A program made the translations under genes and the position numbers. DNA of 64,000 bases from Sulfurovum sp. (GTDB taxonomy: Bacteria; Campylobacterota; Campylobacteria; Campylobacterales; Sulfurovaceae), in NCBI GenBank assembly GCA_020525365.1, contig JAIZOF010000001.1, positions 806,502 to 870,501 of the forward strand, given 5' to 3'. The notes beneath the pieces are model-generated. The model was not told the DNA's origin, did no database searches, and saw nothing but the letters and a program-made list of their open reading frames with translations. This document shows positions 29,729-38,777 of this stretch, in pieces (positions within the stretch are counted from its first letter, which is position 1; each line of letters opens with the position of its first letter).

Positions 29729-30037
29729 ATGTGCAATATTACAAAAGAAGTAGTTTTTGATGCGATCTCAACAGTGATTGATCCTGAGGTAGGGTTCAAT
29801 CTGGTAGAGATGGGTTTGATTTATGATGCAATTATTGATGAGAAATATAATGTACATGTAGTGATGACTCTTTCGACACAGGGGTGTCCACTACACCAAA
29901 TGATTACTCAGTGGGTCAAAGAGGCAACAGAACGCATTGAAGGTGTTGGTGAGGTTGACATAGAAGTGGTCTGGGAGCCAGCATGGAATATTTCTATGGC
30001 AGATGATAATGTTAAAAAGGCACTTGGGGGGATGTGA
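29729..30037 (+). CDS. DUF59/MIP18-family protein
   Basis: A 102-residue protein of the metal-sulfur cluster assembly family related to SufT and PaaD. The family features DPEVGFNLVEMGLIYDA at the N-terminus and the conserved cysteine in LSTQGCPLH are present. It ends the DUF2249 operon. It may help maturation or repair of iron-sulfur proteins under nitrosative conditions, which fits the NO-linked promoter, but no target is visible. Confidence 0.85.
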   Translation: MCNITKEVVFDAISTVIDPEVGFNLVEMGLIYDAIIDEKYNVHVVMTLSTQGCPLHQMITQWVKEATERIEGVGEVDIEVVWEPAWNISMADDNVKKALGGM

Positions 30038-30164
30038 CCCCTTGAAGTATCAAAATAATTTAGTTTTTTTTAAATTTTCATACTATTTATTGATAAAAGA
30101 CTTTTTTACTCTGATTTATAATAGAGAATTATTACCCTTTCATAAGTCCTAACATATACTTTCC

Positions 30165-30206
30165 TTGATACGTATCAAGACTTTTTCTCTTTTATGGGGT
30201 TATTCT
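30165..30206 (+). promoter_or_regulatory. Crp/Fnr-type box and -10 of the nap operon
   Basis: TTGATACGTATCAA (30165-30178) is a perfect palindrome. TATTCT (30201-30206) is centred exactly 32 nt downstream. napA starts at 30288, leaving a leader of about 75 nt with no clear secondary structure. Confidence 0.75.
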
Positions 30207-30287
30207 AATAAGGTATATTTATGCTAAATATAAATCTATTATGTGATTTGTCTTTTAGGCAGATCTAGATAACTAAAAGGAGGAAAA

Positions 30288-33107
30288 ATGTCACTGAACA
30301 GACGTGAATTTTTAAAAAATTCGGCAGCAGTTGCAGCAGCAAGTGCAGTAGGTATCTCTGTACCCCAAGAGGCACAGGCACAAGCATCAAACACTGAAAA
30401 AGATTGGAGGTGGGACAAGGCAGCGTGTCGTTTCTGTGGTACAGGGTGCGGTATCATGCTTGCGACTAAACAGGGTAGAATTGTTGCGGTCAAGGGTGAT
30501 CCAGCAGCACCAGTTAACAGGGGGCTAAACTGTATCAAGGGATACTTTAATGCAAAGATTATGTATGGTGCAGATAGACTGAAGACCCCACTGTTAAGGA
30601 TGAACAGCAAGGGTGAGTTTGACAAGAATGGAAAATTTCGCCCTGTTAGCTGGAAACGTGCTTTTGATGAAATGGAAAAGCATGCCAAGAAGGCACTTAA
30701 AGAGAATGGTCCTGAAGGTGTGGCAGTATTTGCTTCTGGACAATACACCATCATGGAGGGATATGCTGCACAGAAGATGATGAAGGCTGGTTTTAGATCT
30801 AATGCAATAGATCCCAACGCACGTCACTGTATGGCATCGGCTGTTGTTGGCTTTTATCAGACATTTGGTATTGATGAGCCTTCAGGATGCTATGATGATA
30901 TCGAGATTACTGATACCATTGTTACATGGGGCTCTAATATGGCAGAGATGCATCCAATACTTTGGTCACGTGTTACAGATAGGAAACTTTCCAATCCAGA
31001 CAAAGTAAAAATTGTTAATATTCAGACCTATACACACCGAACATGTGATTTGGGAGACTTTAATATTATCTTTTCACCAAATACAGATTTGGCACTTTGG
31101 AACTATATTGCACATGAGATCGTTTTTAATCATCCTGAGGCAATTGATTGGGATTTTGTTAAGCAGAACATTGTATTTACGGCAGGACCGCTAAATATTG
31201 GATATGGTATGAGAAGGGCAAGCGATAAGTCACTCAAAGAGGGTAAATATAGTGCTAAAGAGATGGAGACCATTAGGAAAGAGATGGAAAAGGAGATCTC
31301 TGCTAAAGAGGCACCTGCATTAGCTCCGTATGGTATTAAAAAGGGTGATATTATGAAAAATACCCCAGGTACACTCAAGCATTGGAAGATCTCATTTGAA
31401 GAGTACAAAAAGTCACTCGAGCCATTTACACTTGACTATGTTGCCAAGATTGCCAAAGGAGATCCAAATGAGTCAATTGAATCATTTAAGAAAAAACTCA
31501 AAATGTTAGCAGATCTTTATATTGAAAAAGACAGAAAAGTTGTTTCTTTCTGGACCATGGGTATGAACCAGCACACTAGAGGTACATGGGTCAATACCCT
31601 CTCCTATAATGTACATTTCTTGCTTAACAAGCAGGCACTTCCAGGAAATGGTGCATTCTCTTTGACGGGACAACCGAGTGCGTGTGGTACAGCAAGAGAA
31701 GTTGGTACTTTCTGCCATAGATTACCGGCAGATATGATGGTTAAAAATCCTAAACATAGAGCACACGCAGAGAAAGTATGGAATATTCCGGCAGGGACAC
31801 TTAATCCAGTAGGCAATCAGCATATCATGAAGATACATAGGGATATTGAGGATGGTATAGTCAAGTTTGCATGGGTTAATGTCTGTAATGCGTATCAAGA
31901 TTCTGCATCTGCCAGCCACTGGATTAAAGCAGCAAGAGAGATGGATAACTTTATTGTTACCTCTGATGGGTATCCAGGTATTTCTGCAATGGTTTCTGAT
32001 CTAGTCCTTCCGTCTGCAATGATCTATGAAAAATGGGGTGCATATGGAAATGCTGAGAGGCGTACGCAACATTGGAGACAGCAAGTTCTCCCTGTGGGTG
32101 ATGCAATGTCAGACACATGGCAGTGGTTTGAGTTTTCTAAGCGTTTTACCGTAAAAGATCTTTGGGGTAAATATACACTTAGAAATGGCAAGAAGCTACC
32201 AAATGTTATCAAAGATGCAAAAAAGATGGGTTACAGTGAAGATACAACAATGTATGAAATTCTTTTTGCTAATGAAAAAGCAAAGAAAAATTACCCACTT
32301 AAGTCAAATCAGTTTCCTCAAAAAGGATATGATAACTCAGAAGCAATGGGTGACAGTAGAAATGTTGTTGGTTCTGACGGAAAAGTATTCAAAGGATACG
32401 GCTTTATGATTCAAGAGTACCTCTTTGAAGAGTACGCAAGTTTTGGTAGAGGACATGGACATGACTTGGCTCCATTTAATGTTTATCATAAGGTACGTGG
32501 ACTTAAGTGGCCGGTTGTCGATGGCAAAGAGACACAGTGGCGATTTAATGTTAAGTATGATCCATATGCAGCAAAAGCAGCCAAAAAAGCGGGTAGCAAT
32601 TCAACACATGCTTTTTATGGTCCATTAGCAAAGAAGATTCTTCAAGGAACACTGACTGGTCCAGATAAGAAGCTTGGGAAGTATGCCTTGCCAAATAAAG
32701 CAAAAATATTTGCAAGACCATATATGGATCCACCAGAAATGCCAGATAGTAATTACGATACATGGCTTTGTACAGGGCGGGTACTTGAGCATTGGCATTC
32801 TGGAACCATGACAATGAGAGTACCTGAACTCTATCGTGCGGTACCAGAAGCACTCTGTTACATGAATCCTAAAGATGCCAAAGAAAAAAGTGTTAAACGT
32901 GGTGAGCTCGTATGGGTTGAGAGTAGACGTGGCAAAGTTAAGGCAAGAGTTGAGACTAGAGGACGTAATAGACCACCTCAAGGATTGGTATTTGTTCCAT
33001 GGTTTGATGAAAAGGTATTTATTAACAAAGTGTGTCTTGATGCAACTTGTCCAATGAGTAAGCAGACAGATTACAAAAAGTGTGCAGTTAAAATATATAA
33101 AGCATAA
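30288..33107 (+). CDS. napA: Periplasmic nitrate reductase catalytic subunit NapA
   Basis: NapA reduces nitrate to nitrite in the periplasm with a Mo-bis-MGD cofactor and one [4Fe-4S] cluster. The 939-residue protein opens with a twin-arginine signal (NRREFLK, residues 4-10, then an alanine-rich helix and AQA). Cluster ligands are Cys47, Cys50, Cys54 and Cys82; the Mo ligand is Cys181 in NARHCMASA. Length matches the long Campylobacterota form of NapA. It is first in napAGHBF-x-L-D, preceded by AAAGGAGG. MoeA at 4.2 kb and NapD at 37.6 kb serve its maturation. Confidence 0.97.
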   Translation: MSLNRREFLKNSAAVAAASAVGISVPQEAQAQASNTEKDWRWDKAACRFCGTGCGIMLATKQGRIVAVKGDPAAPVNRGLNCIKGYFNAKIMYGADRLKTPLLRMNSKGEFDKNGKFRPVSWKRAFDEMEKHAKKALKENGPEGVAVFASGQYTIMEGYAAQKMMKAGFRSNAIDPNARHCMASAVVGFYQTFGIDEPSGCYDDIEITDTIVTWGSNMAEMHPILWSRVTDRKLSNPDKVKIVNIQTYTHRTCDLGDFNIIFSPNTDLALWNYIAHEIVFNHPEAIDWDFVKQNIVFTAGPLNIGYGMRRASDKSLKEGKYSAKEMETIRKEMEKEISAKEAPALAPYGIKKGDIMKNTPGTLKHWKISFEEYKKSLEPFTLDYVAKIAKGDPNESIESFKKKLKMLADLYIEKDRKVVSFWTMGMNQHTRGTWVNTLSYNVHFLLNKQALPGNGAFSLTGQPSACGTAREVGTFCHRLPADMMVKNPKHRAHAEKVWNIPAGTLNPVGNQHIMKIHRDIEDGIVKFAWVNVCNAYQDSASASHWIKAAREMDNFIVTSDGYPGISAMVSDLVLPSAMIYEKWGAYGNAERRTQHWRQQVLPVGDAMSDTWQWFEFSKRFTVKDLWGKYTLRNGKKLPNVIKDAKKMGYSEDTTMYEILFANEKAKKNYPLKSNQFPQKGYDNSEAMGDSRNVVGSDGKVFKGYGFMIQEYLFEEYASFGRGHGHDLAPFNVYHKVRGLKWPVVDGKETQWRFNVKYDPYAAKAAKKAGSNSTHAFYGPLAKKILQGTLTGPDKKLGKYALPNKAKIFARPYMDPPEMPDSNYDTWLCTGRVLEHWHSGTMTMRVPELYRAVPEALCYMNPKDAKEKSVKRGELVWVESRRGKVKARVETRGRNRPPQGLVFVPWFDEKVFINKVCLDATCPMSKQTDYKKCAVKIYKA

Positions 33108-33118
33108 GGTAAGTGTAG

Positions 33119-33955
33119 ATGGCAAACAGCTCTAACAACAATAGACGAAAGTTTATAGCAACAACTTTTCAAAGTGTTGGCTTGACAGCTCTTGGCGGGT
33201 TGTTGTGGAGTGGGTATGTAGACGAAACAAAAGCATCACCATTAGTGCTTAGACCACCTGGTGCACTAAAAGAAGAAGATTTCATTAAGGCATGTATCAA
33301 ATGTGGACTCTGCGCAGAGGCATGTGTTAATCGTGATAGCAATATTGATAAAGAAACGGGAGAACAGCGTCCTGGCACCATTAAAATGGCAAAGGGAGGT
33401 AATCATGTTCTGATAGGTACACCCTTTTTTGTGCCTAGAGATATACCATGTTATATGTGTGATGATATCCCTTGTGTTCCAGTCTGTCCGTCTGGTGCAC
33501 TGAATGAAGCATCTGTTACGAATGATAAAGGAGAGCTTGATATCGAAAAAGCACATATGGGATTAGCAGTTGTGCACAAAGAGAGTTGTGTTGCTTTTTG
33601 GGGACTACAGTGTGATGCATGTTATCGTGCTTGCCCACTACTTGATGAGGCGATTACTTTAGAGTATCATAAAAATGAACGTACTGGAAAGCATGCATTT
33701 TTGTTACCAGTGGTTCATTCAGGCATCTGTACAGGCTGCGGACTGTGTGAAAAGGCATGTGTCACCGAAAAGCCAGCAATTTTTGTATTGCCAATCGAGT
33801 ATTCGACGGGTAGAGTAGGTGATCATTATGTTAAAGGTTGGGATAAAAAAGATCAGCAACGTGTAGGTGACCGTAAACTTGATAAGATAAAAACAAAGAC
33901 TAAGCGAAGTGAAAAAACACCAATAGACTATCTAAATAAGGGAATAGAGTATTGA
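33119..33955 (+). CDS. napG: Ferredoxin-type quinol dehydrogenase subunit NapG
   Basis: NapG works with NapH to take electrons from menaquinol to NapB/NapA. The 278-residue protein has an N-terminal export signal with a twin-arginine-like NNRRKF and four iron-sulfur binding regions: CIKCGLCAEAC, CYMCDDIPCVPVC, CVAFWGLQCDACYRAC and CTGCGLCEKAC. It follows napA by 11 nt and overlaps napH by 4 nt. The absence of napC with presence of napGH is the usual Campylobacterota arrangement. Confidence 0.95.
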   Translation: MANSSNNNRRKFIATTFQSVGLTALGGLLWSGYVDETKASPLVLRPPGALKEEDFIKACIKCGLCAEACVNRDSNIDKETGEQRPGTIKMAKGGNHVLIGTPFFVPRDIPCYMCDDIPCVPVCPSGALNEASVTNDKGELDIEKAHMGLAVVHKESCVAFWGLQCDACYRACPLLDEAITLEYHKNERTGKHAFLLPVVHSGICTGCGLCEKACVTEKPAIFVLPIEYSTGRVGDHYVKGWDKKDQQRVGDRKLDKIKTKTKRSEKTPIDYLNKGIEY

Positions 33956-34776
33956 TAAAAAATCTAAAATATCTACTACTTAGACGTACAACGCAGATAT
34001 TGCTTTTGGTACTCTATTTTGGTGCAAATGCCTATGGTTGGCATATTCTCGAAGGGACATTTGGCTCCTCTGTACTCTTTGGAACCATTCCTCTAGCAGA
34101 TCCCTATACGACACTACAGGTGCTCGCTACTGGGCTTGTACTGGGAACTGATGTATTATTTGGTGCTGTGATTATTACGTTGTTTTACTTTATCATAGGT
34201 GGTAGAGCATTTTGTTCATGGGTCTGCCCTATCAATATGGTGACCGATCTTGCCAATTGGTTTAGACGTATACTCAAGCTAGATAAGGAGGAGGTTAACT
34301 ATCGTTTCATTAAACGTAGTGCACGCTACTGGATTATGGTACTAGGTCTTATTGTCTCTACCGTAGTTGGTGTAGCAGCGTTTGAAGCACTTAGCCCCAT
34401 TACCATCATGCAAAGAGGTATTATCTTTGGTTTTGGTGTAGGTGTTTCTGTAGTGGTAGCAATTTTTCTGTTTGACCTGTTTGGAGTTAAAAATGGTTGG
34501 TGTGGATACTTGTGTCCACTTGGTGCAGCCTATAGTTTAATAGGTTCCAAAAGTCTTATTAGGGTCGAACATAATCATGAGTTATGTACAACATGCATGG
34601 AGTGTAAAGTGGTATGTCCTGAAAATCAGGTCTTATGGATGGTTGACAAAGAGAGTACCTCAGTTATAGATGGAGAGTGTACCAACTGTGGTCGTTGCAT
34701 TGATGTATGTAATGACGACGCATTAGGGTTTGGTATTAGAAACTTTACAAAAAAAGTAAACAGCAAAAAGGAGTAA
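33952..34776 (+). CDS. napH: Membrane quinol dehydrogenase subunit NapH
   Basis: A 274-residue membrane iron-sulfur protein with about four helices. Two CXXXCP motifs face the cytoplasm (CSWVCP and CGYLCP), and two ferredoxin-type sites lie in the C-terminal tail (CTTCMECKVVCPE and CTNCGRCIDVC). It forms the menaquinol-oxidising partner of NapG. Translation starts at TTG 33952, overlapping the napG stop (TTGA), so synthesis is coupled. Confidence 0.95.
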   Translation: MIKNLKYLLLRRTTQILLLVLYFGANAYGWHILEGTFGSSVLFGTIPLADPYTTLQVLATGLVLGTDVLFGAVIITLFYFIIGGRAFCSWVCPINMVTDLANWFRRILKLDKEEVNYRFIKRSARYWIMVLGLIVSTVVGVAAFEALSPITIMQRGIIFGFGVGVSVVVAIFLFDLFGVKNGWCGYLCPLGAAYSLIGSKSLIRVEHNHELCTTCMECKVVCPENQVLWMVDKESTSVIDGECTNCGRCIDVCNDDALGFGIRNFTKKVNSKKE

Positions 34777-34779
34777 AGA

Positions 34780-35724
34780 ATGAAAAGAATAATAAAACCA
34801 CTGGTAATGGGTTCATTGCTTATGGCATCAACACTTTATGGCACAAATACAGCCGCATGTAAGGGATGCCATGGTCAAAATTTTGAAAAGCATGCAATGG
34901 GAAAATCAAAAATTGTAAAAGATATGAGTAAAGCAGATATTGTTACAGCTTTAAAAGGGTATAGAACTGGCACTTATGGTAGAGGAATGAAAGGGATAAT
35001 GATTGGACAGGTTAAAGCACTTGACAATAAAGCAATTAAAGCACTAGCAAATGAAATCAAGAGTGCAGGAACGGTAAAAAGCAATAAACCGTCTACCAGT
35101 AAAGCAAAAGTCATTGATATTAATGCTAAAGCATCTGACCCAAATAGAATCATAAAAGAAGATCTCGGTAATAAAAAAGTTATTGACGAGACCGTACTAG
35201 GACTACGCAAAAAGTCACTTTTCAAGGAAGATGATGTTGCGCCAGTAAATGTTAAAGAGAATAGACCAGCACCAGGAACTTCATCAAGATTTGAAAGAGC
35301 TTATGTCAATGCGCCACCAATGATTCCTCACTCTGTAGAAGGACTACTGCCGATTATGAAGAATAACAACCAGTGCTTGGGTTGCCATATGCCAGATGTA
35401 GCAAAAGGAATAGGCGCAACACCGATTCCTTTGTCTCACTTTACAAACTATAGACCTGAAACAGTTCTTAAAAATGGTGAGATGGTTAAAGAAGGTAAGG
35501 TGGTTGGACTTCATGGTGATTTAGGTAATGTTGGTGATATTAAGCTGGCAAAGGTAAAAAAACTCAATCATCTTTATCAGGGACGCTTCAACTGTTCTCA
35601 ATGTCATGCACCGCAGGCAAAAGTACAGACAGCTGTTGCGAATACATTTAGGCCTGATGGATTAACCGGAGATATGAAAACACGCTCAAATCTTTTTGAT
35701 ACTATCAGTGAAGGTGTTAAATAG
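34780..35724 (+). CDS. napB: NapB with an extra N-terminal cytochrome c domain (triheme)
   Basis: NapB is normally a 150-190-residue diheme cytochrome that delivers electrons to NapA. This protein has 314 residues. After the signal peptide (about 1-21) comes a c553-like domain with CKGCH (Cys27, Cys30, His31) up to about residue 97, then a lysine-rich linker, then the NapB domain (about 130-314) with CLGCH (199-203), CSQCH (272-276) and the conserved histidine in PPMIPHSVEG. It is thus a triheme fusion. No frameshift marks the join. The added heme may take electrons from NapGH; that is inference. Confidence 0.88.
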   Translation: MKRIIKPLVMGSLLMASTLYGTNTAACKGCHGQNFEKHAMGKSKIVKDMSKADIVTALKGYRTGTYGRGMKGIMIGQVKALDNKAIKALANEIKSAGTVKSNKPSTSKAKVIDINAKASDPNRIIKEDLGNKKVIDETVLGLRKKSLFKEDDVAPVNVKENRPAPGTSSRFERAYVNAPPMIPHSVEGLLPIMKNNNQCLGCHMPDVAKGIGATPIPLSHFTNYRPETVLKNGEMVKEGKVVGLHGDLGNVGDIKLAKVKKLNHLYQGRFNCSQCHAPQAKVQTAVANTFRPDGLTGDMKTRSNLFDTISEGVK

Positions 35725-36263
35725 TGACAAAACGAAGAGTATTTTTTCATACTTTGGGTGGTTCATCGCACTACAACAGGGAGCACAACTCTCTGTATGT
35801 ACGACCACCTTATGGAAATACAGAATCTCTTTTTCAGAAGGAGTGTCCTACCTGCGAAAGCAACAGCTGTGTAGCTTCTTGTGATGAAAAGATTATCTTT
35901 ATTGCCGACGATAATACACCTAGGCTAACATTTAAACAAAATGGTTGCACCTTTTGTGATGCCTGTGCACAAGCATGTGAACTGGGGGTACTTTCTCTTG
36001 AAAATAAAGAGACAGCCATGCAACTCAATGCTATATTTCGTATCTCTCTTAATACTTGTGTAGCACATCACGGTGTGATCTGTCATACCTGTAAAGAGCC
36101 TTGTATTGATGATGCCATTTTATTTAATGGACTTTTTAATCCTATTATTGATAATGAGAAGTGTACTGCTTGTGGTTTTTGCCTTTCGCGCTGTCCAACA
36201 CAGGCAATTACCTATGAGCCATTTGTATTAGAAAAAAATAAAGAAAATATCACTATGGCTTAA
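35724..36263 (+). CDS. napF: Ferredoxin-type protein NapF
   Basis: A 179-residue cytoplasmic iron-sulfur protein implicated in NapA cofactor loading. Cysteine groups are CPTCESNSCVASC, CTFCDACAQAC, CVAHHGVICHTCKEPC and CTACGFCLSRCP, enough for four clusters or three plus a variant. It starts at GTG 35724, overlapping the last base of the napB stop. Position between napB and napL is usual for this phylum. Confidence 0.9.
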   Translation: MTKRRVFFHTLGGSSHYNREHNSLYVRPPYGNTESLFQKECPTCESNSCVASCDEKIIFIADDNTPRLTFKQNGCTFCDACAQACELGVLSLENKETAMQLNAIFRISLNTCVAHHGVICHTCKEPCIDDAILFNGLFNPIIDNEKCTACGFCLSRCPTQAITYEPFVLEKNKENITMA

Positions 36264-36321
36264 TTGTCTTAGATAAAAACATAATACTATTTAATAGAGA
36301 CAATATAAGGGAGTATATAGC

Positions 36322-36660
36322 ATGAATCTACAAAAGTGTTATCCAAAACTATTTAAAAAGCTTAAAGATAAAAATCTTGAACTACGTCATCTTCTTAATG
36401 TTGATGAGAACTACGAGGACTATGATTCTGAAGAATTTGAGTTTGAGCCTGATGAATATAATTTTATTATCTATATTGCTGATCCAATCAAACTGGTACT
36501 AGGAGAGGAAAGGTTTAAAATATTTGTAGAGCATTTGGGTAATCTAGAAGCATTTGAAAATTTTGTACTCTCCGAAGAGGATCTTTACGGTATAAAGAGC
36601 ACACTAAATGATGAGGAGATTGCAGCATTGATACTCGAGAAGGTAGAGGCATTATTGTGA
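36322..36660 (+). CDS. Acidic nap-operon protein, unknown
   Basis: A 112-residue soluble protein rich in acidic residues (DENYEDYDSEEFEFEPDEY). No signal peptide, cysteine motif or membrane helix. No family recognised. It has an AAGGGAG site, lies 58 nt after napF, and its stop overlaps the GTG of napL (GTGA). It is clearly in the nap operon, so a maturation or chaperone role for Nap is plausible but unproven. Confidence 0.65.
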   Translation: MNLQKCYPKLFKKLKDKNLELRHLLNVDENYEDYDSEEFEFEPDEYNFIIYIADPIKLVLGEERFKIFVEHLGNLEAFENFVLSEEDLYGIKSTLNDEEIAALILEKVEALL

Positions 36661-37613
36661 GAACCTTGCTACTTTTACTAATATTGAGTCTATATGCTCT
36701 GTCGGTCACAGAAATTGTACCAGTACACCAGATTGATGTTAATGGAACTGTGAAAGATATGGTGTTGCATAATAGAACACTAGTTATTGCCACAGATATG
36801 GGACATATTGAGGTATGGAATATTGATAATTATACTAAAAAGAAAGAGGTTTCAATTCCTGATGTGAAGGACTTTATGGGTGATATAATGCCTGCACGAC
36901 TAATGAGTACTGACGTGAATGATGGCAGATACTTACTTCTAAGCGATAGCGGTATTGGCGGATACAGTAATCTTTTCCTTTATGAAAATGGTACACTTAA
37001 ACAGATTTTTTCCCATAAGGAGAAAAAAGTTTTAATTAAAGCCCGTTTTATTGATCATGACCATATCTTATTTGGTTACCTCGGTAATGAGGCAGCACTA
37101 TATGACCTAAAAAGTAACCAAGAGAGGTATCGGGTACAGTTAAGCGAGTCAAAATTTTCAGACTTTGCACTGAATGATGATAAAACCTTAGCAGTGTTCT
37201 CTTGCGAAAGTGGGGTGCTTAGTGTAATTGATGTCCAGCATGGAAAAATAATCAGAAAACTTGAAGGTCAAAATGTAGACAATGTGTATAAAGTTGACTT
37301 TAAACACAATATTATCTCAGGAGCTGGACAGGACCAACGTGGTTCACTTTATGATGTTGCAACAGGAAAAGGAGGCTACATTAAAGGACATTTTTTAATC
37401 TATGCAACTGGCCTAAGTCCTTCTGCATCCAAAGTAGCATTTGCAATGGATGAAAAAAATAATATAACAATTTATAATACTAATACCAGATCAAAATTAG
37501 CTTTACTCAAAGGGCAAAAGAGTACACTTAATGTGATTATTTTTGAAAATGAGAAAAGACTCTACTCTGCCAGTGATAATGGTAGTGTTATGGTATGGGA
37601 ACTCAATCAATAA
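36657..37613 (+). CDS. napL: Nap accessory beta-propeller protein NapL
   Basis: A 318-residue protein with a signal peptide and WD40-like repeats (for example MGHIEVWNIDNY, DNGSVMVWEL at the end, and SVIDVQHGKIIRKL). NapL is found in Campylobacterota nap operons and supports nitrate reductase activity or maturation; its precise task is not known. GTG start at 36657 overlaps the preceding stop. napD follows 11 nt downstream. Confidence 0.8.
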   Translation: MRTLLLLLILSLYALSVTEIVPVHQIDVNGTVKDMVLHNRTLVIATDMGHIEVWNIDNYTKKKEVSIPDVKDFMGDIMPARLMSTDVNDGRYLLLSDSGIGGYSNLFLYENGTLKQIFSHKEKKVLIKARFIDHDHILFGYLGNEAALYDLKSNQERYRVQLSESKFSDFALNDDKTLAVFSCESGVLSVIDVQHGKIIRKLEGQNVDNVYKVDFKHNIISGAGQDQRGSLYDVATGKGGYIKGHFLIYATGLSPSASKVAFAMDEKNNITIYNTNTRSKLALLKGQKSTLNVIIFENEKRLYSASDNGSVMVWELNQ

Positions 37614-37624
37614 AAGGAGTATGA

Positions 37625-37984
37625 ATGAATGTATCCAGCATTGTAGTACAGGCACTTCCTGAGCATATAGACGAATTAGTTGAAATGTTTAAAGAAGTTG
37701 ATTATGCAGATTATCATCTACACGATAAAGAGAAGGGAAAGATTATCATTACCGTAGAGGGTGAAGGAGTAGAAGAGGAGATTAAAAAATTGGTAGAGAT
37801 ACAGCGCCTTCCTCATGTATTGGCAGCTGATATGATGATGACCTATCAGGAGGATGAACTTGATGAAGAGGTTAAGCGCCTTGAGGCGGAAGACTTGGTG
37901 CCATCAATTCTTAACAAAGAGGATGTCGATGTAAAGGATGTAGTCTATCACGGTGACCTCAAACATAAAAATTTAGGGTTCTAA
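37625..37984 (+). CDS. napD: NapA maturation chaperone NapD
   Basis: NapD binds the twin-arginine signal of NapA and delays export until the molybdenum cofactor is inserted. The 119-residue protein starts with the NapD ferredoxin-like fold (NVSSIVVQALPEHIDELVE, then GKIIITVEGE, and LPHVLAADMMMTYQ). A 30-residue acidic extension at the C-terminus is longer than in the enterobacterial protein. It has an AAAAGGAG site. Confidence 0.88.
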   Translation: MNVSSIVVQALPEHIDELVEMFKEVDYADYHLHDKEKGKIIITVEGEGVEEEIKKLVEIQRLPHVLAADMMMTYQEDELDEEVKRLEAEDLVPSILNKEDVDVKDVVYHGDLKHKNLGF

Positions 37985-37985
37985 A

Positions 37986-38318
37986 ATGGCAGGTATTTTT
38001 GAATCAGTCATCAAGACTTCTCCATTGGGTCGCTGGTATATTGAATTAACAGATACAATAAAGTTGGATACTGAGCCAACAATATGTATGGATGTGTATG
38101 AATATGCCGATAAGATTGAAGAGTTGGGCAAAGAGTACAATGGTGTAGTAGAGGTAATTTGGAGTAGTGATGAGAAGGTCACCCCTGAACAGATAAATGA
38201 AGTACGAATGCAAATGAATGCCTATGAGGCAGAGCAGGAGACCATACGCAATGGTGAAAATCATTTGGTGGATGGTACCCCTAACTTTAGCAGCCCAAAT
38301 GACCACGAAGATGCGTAG
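37986..38318 (+). CDS. Soluble protein after napD, unknown
   Basis: A 110-residue protein with no signal or membrane helix. It begins 2 nt after the napD stop and so is part of the operon. The central segment (CMDVYEYADKIEELGKEYNG) looks helical and the C-terminus is polar and possibly disordered. I recognise no family. Candidate Nap or molybdenum-cofactor accessory by position only. Confidence 0.6.
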   Translation: MAGIFESVIKTSPLGRWYIELTDTIKLDTEPTICMDVYEYADKIEELGKEYNGVVEVIWSSDEKVTPEQINEVRMQMNAYEAEQETIRNGENHLVDGTPNFSSPNDHEDA

Positions 38319-38526
38319 CATATTCAAAGAGCTCTATGGCACGGGTATTCTCTTTTTCTACTATATGAAGTACATCATTCTCACTGGATGGCCGCTGTTG
38401 CGTTTTGGGTTGGAGTACAAAGATAATATCATCATCGATATTCTATGGGTTTATTGTCTTGTTTTGATGATCAAGGATATTGTCTATAAGTTTATACTTA
38501 AAAAGAGCTACTGCCAAAAAAAATAA
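38311..38526 (+). CDS. 71-residue membrane protein at the end of the nap operon
   Basis: The ATG at 38311 overlaps the previous gene by 8 nt. The frame is open further upstream, but those residues lie inside the previous gene and have no ribosome site. The product (MRSIFKELYGTGILFFYYMKY) has one or two hydrophobic segments and a basic tail with a terminal cysteine. Unknown family; the string YMKYIILTGWPLLRF suggests a membrane-interface helix. Confidence 0.5.
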   Translation: MRSIFKELYGTGILFFYYMKYIILTGWPLLRFGLEYKDNIIIDILWVYCLVLMIKDIVYKFILKKSYCQKK

Positions 38527-38615
38527 TGATTTAATATAAAAAATCTTATTATGTGATTGTGTGCCTATTAAAGCATTGGACTCTTTGTAGAAGGATGCAT
38601 TAAGCAAGTTGTGCA

Positions 38616-38745
38616 AAATACTTCCGAAGGTATTTGAAAAGTTGAGTACTATATCGTCTAAATATACCTAAAGTCTCTATTCGCGCTTCTTCAAGGATTG
38701 TGATGGTTTTGAATCATTTAATCTCTAAAGTTTCTATGTTATAAT
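38616..38745 (+). promoter_or_regulatory. Intergenic region with hairpin and promoter of the aldehyde dehydrogenase gene
   Basis: The stretch 38527-38777 holds no gene. AAATACTT pairs with GAGGTATTT-like AGGTATTT (38616-38635) in an 8-bp hairpin without a T-run. A perfect TATAAT occurs at 38740-38745, about 33 nt before the TTG start at 38778. No Crp/Fnr box is present, so this gene is outside the nitrogen regulon. Confidence 0.5.
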
Positions 38746-38777
38746 CATTTCAATTTTTACTGCATAAGAGATATACC

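Noticed and set aside
38218-38310. Longer reading of the 71-residue nap-end protein from 38218
   Set aside because: The extra residues lie wholly inside the previous gene, are low-complexity in character for a shadow frame, and have no ribosome site.
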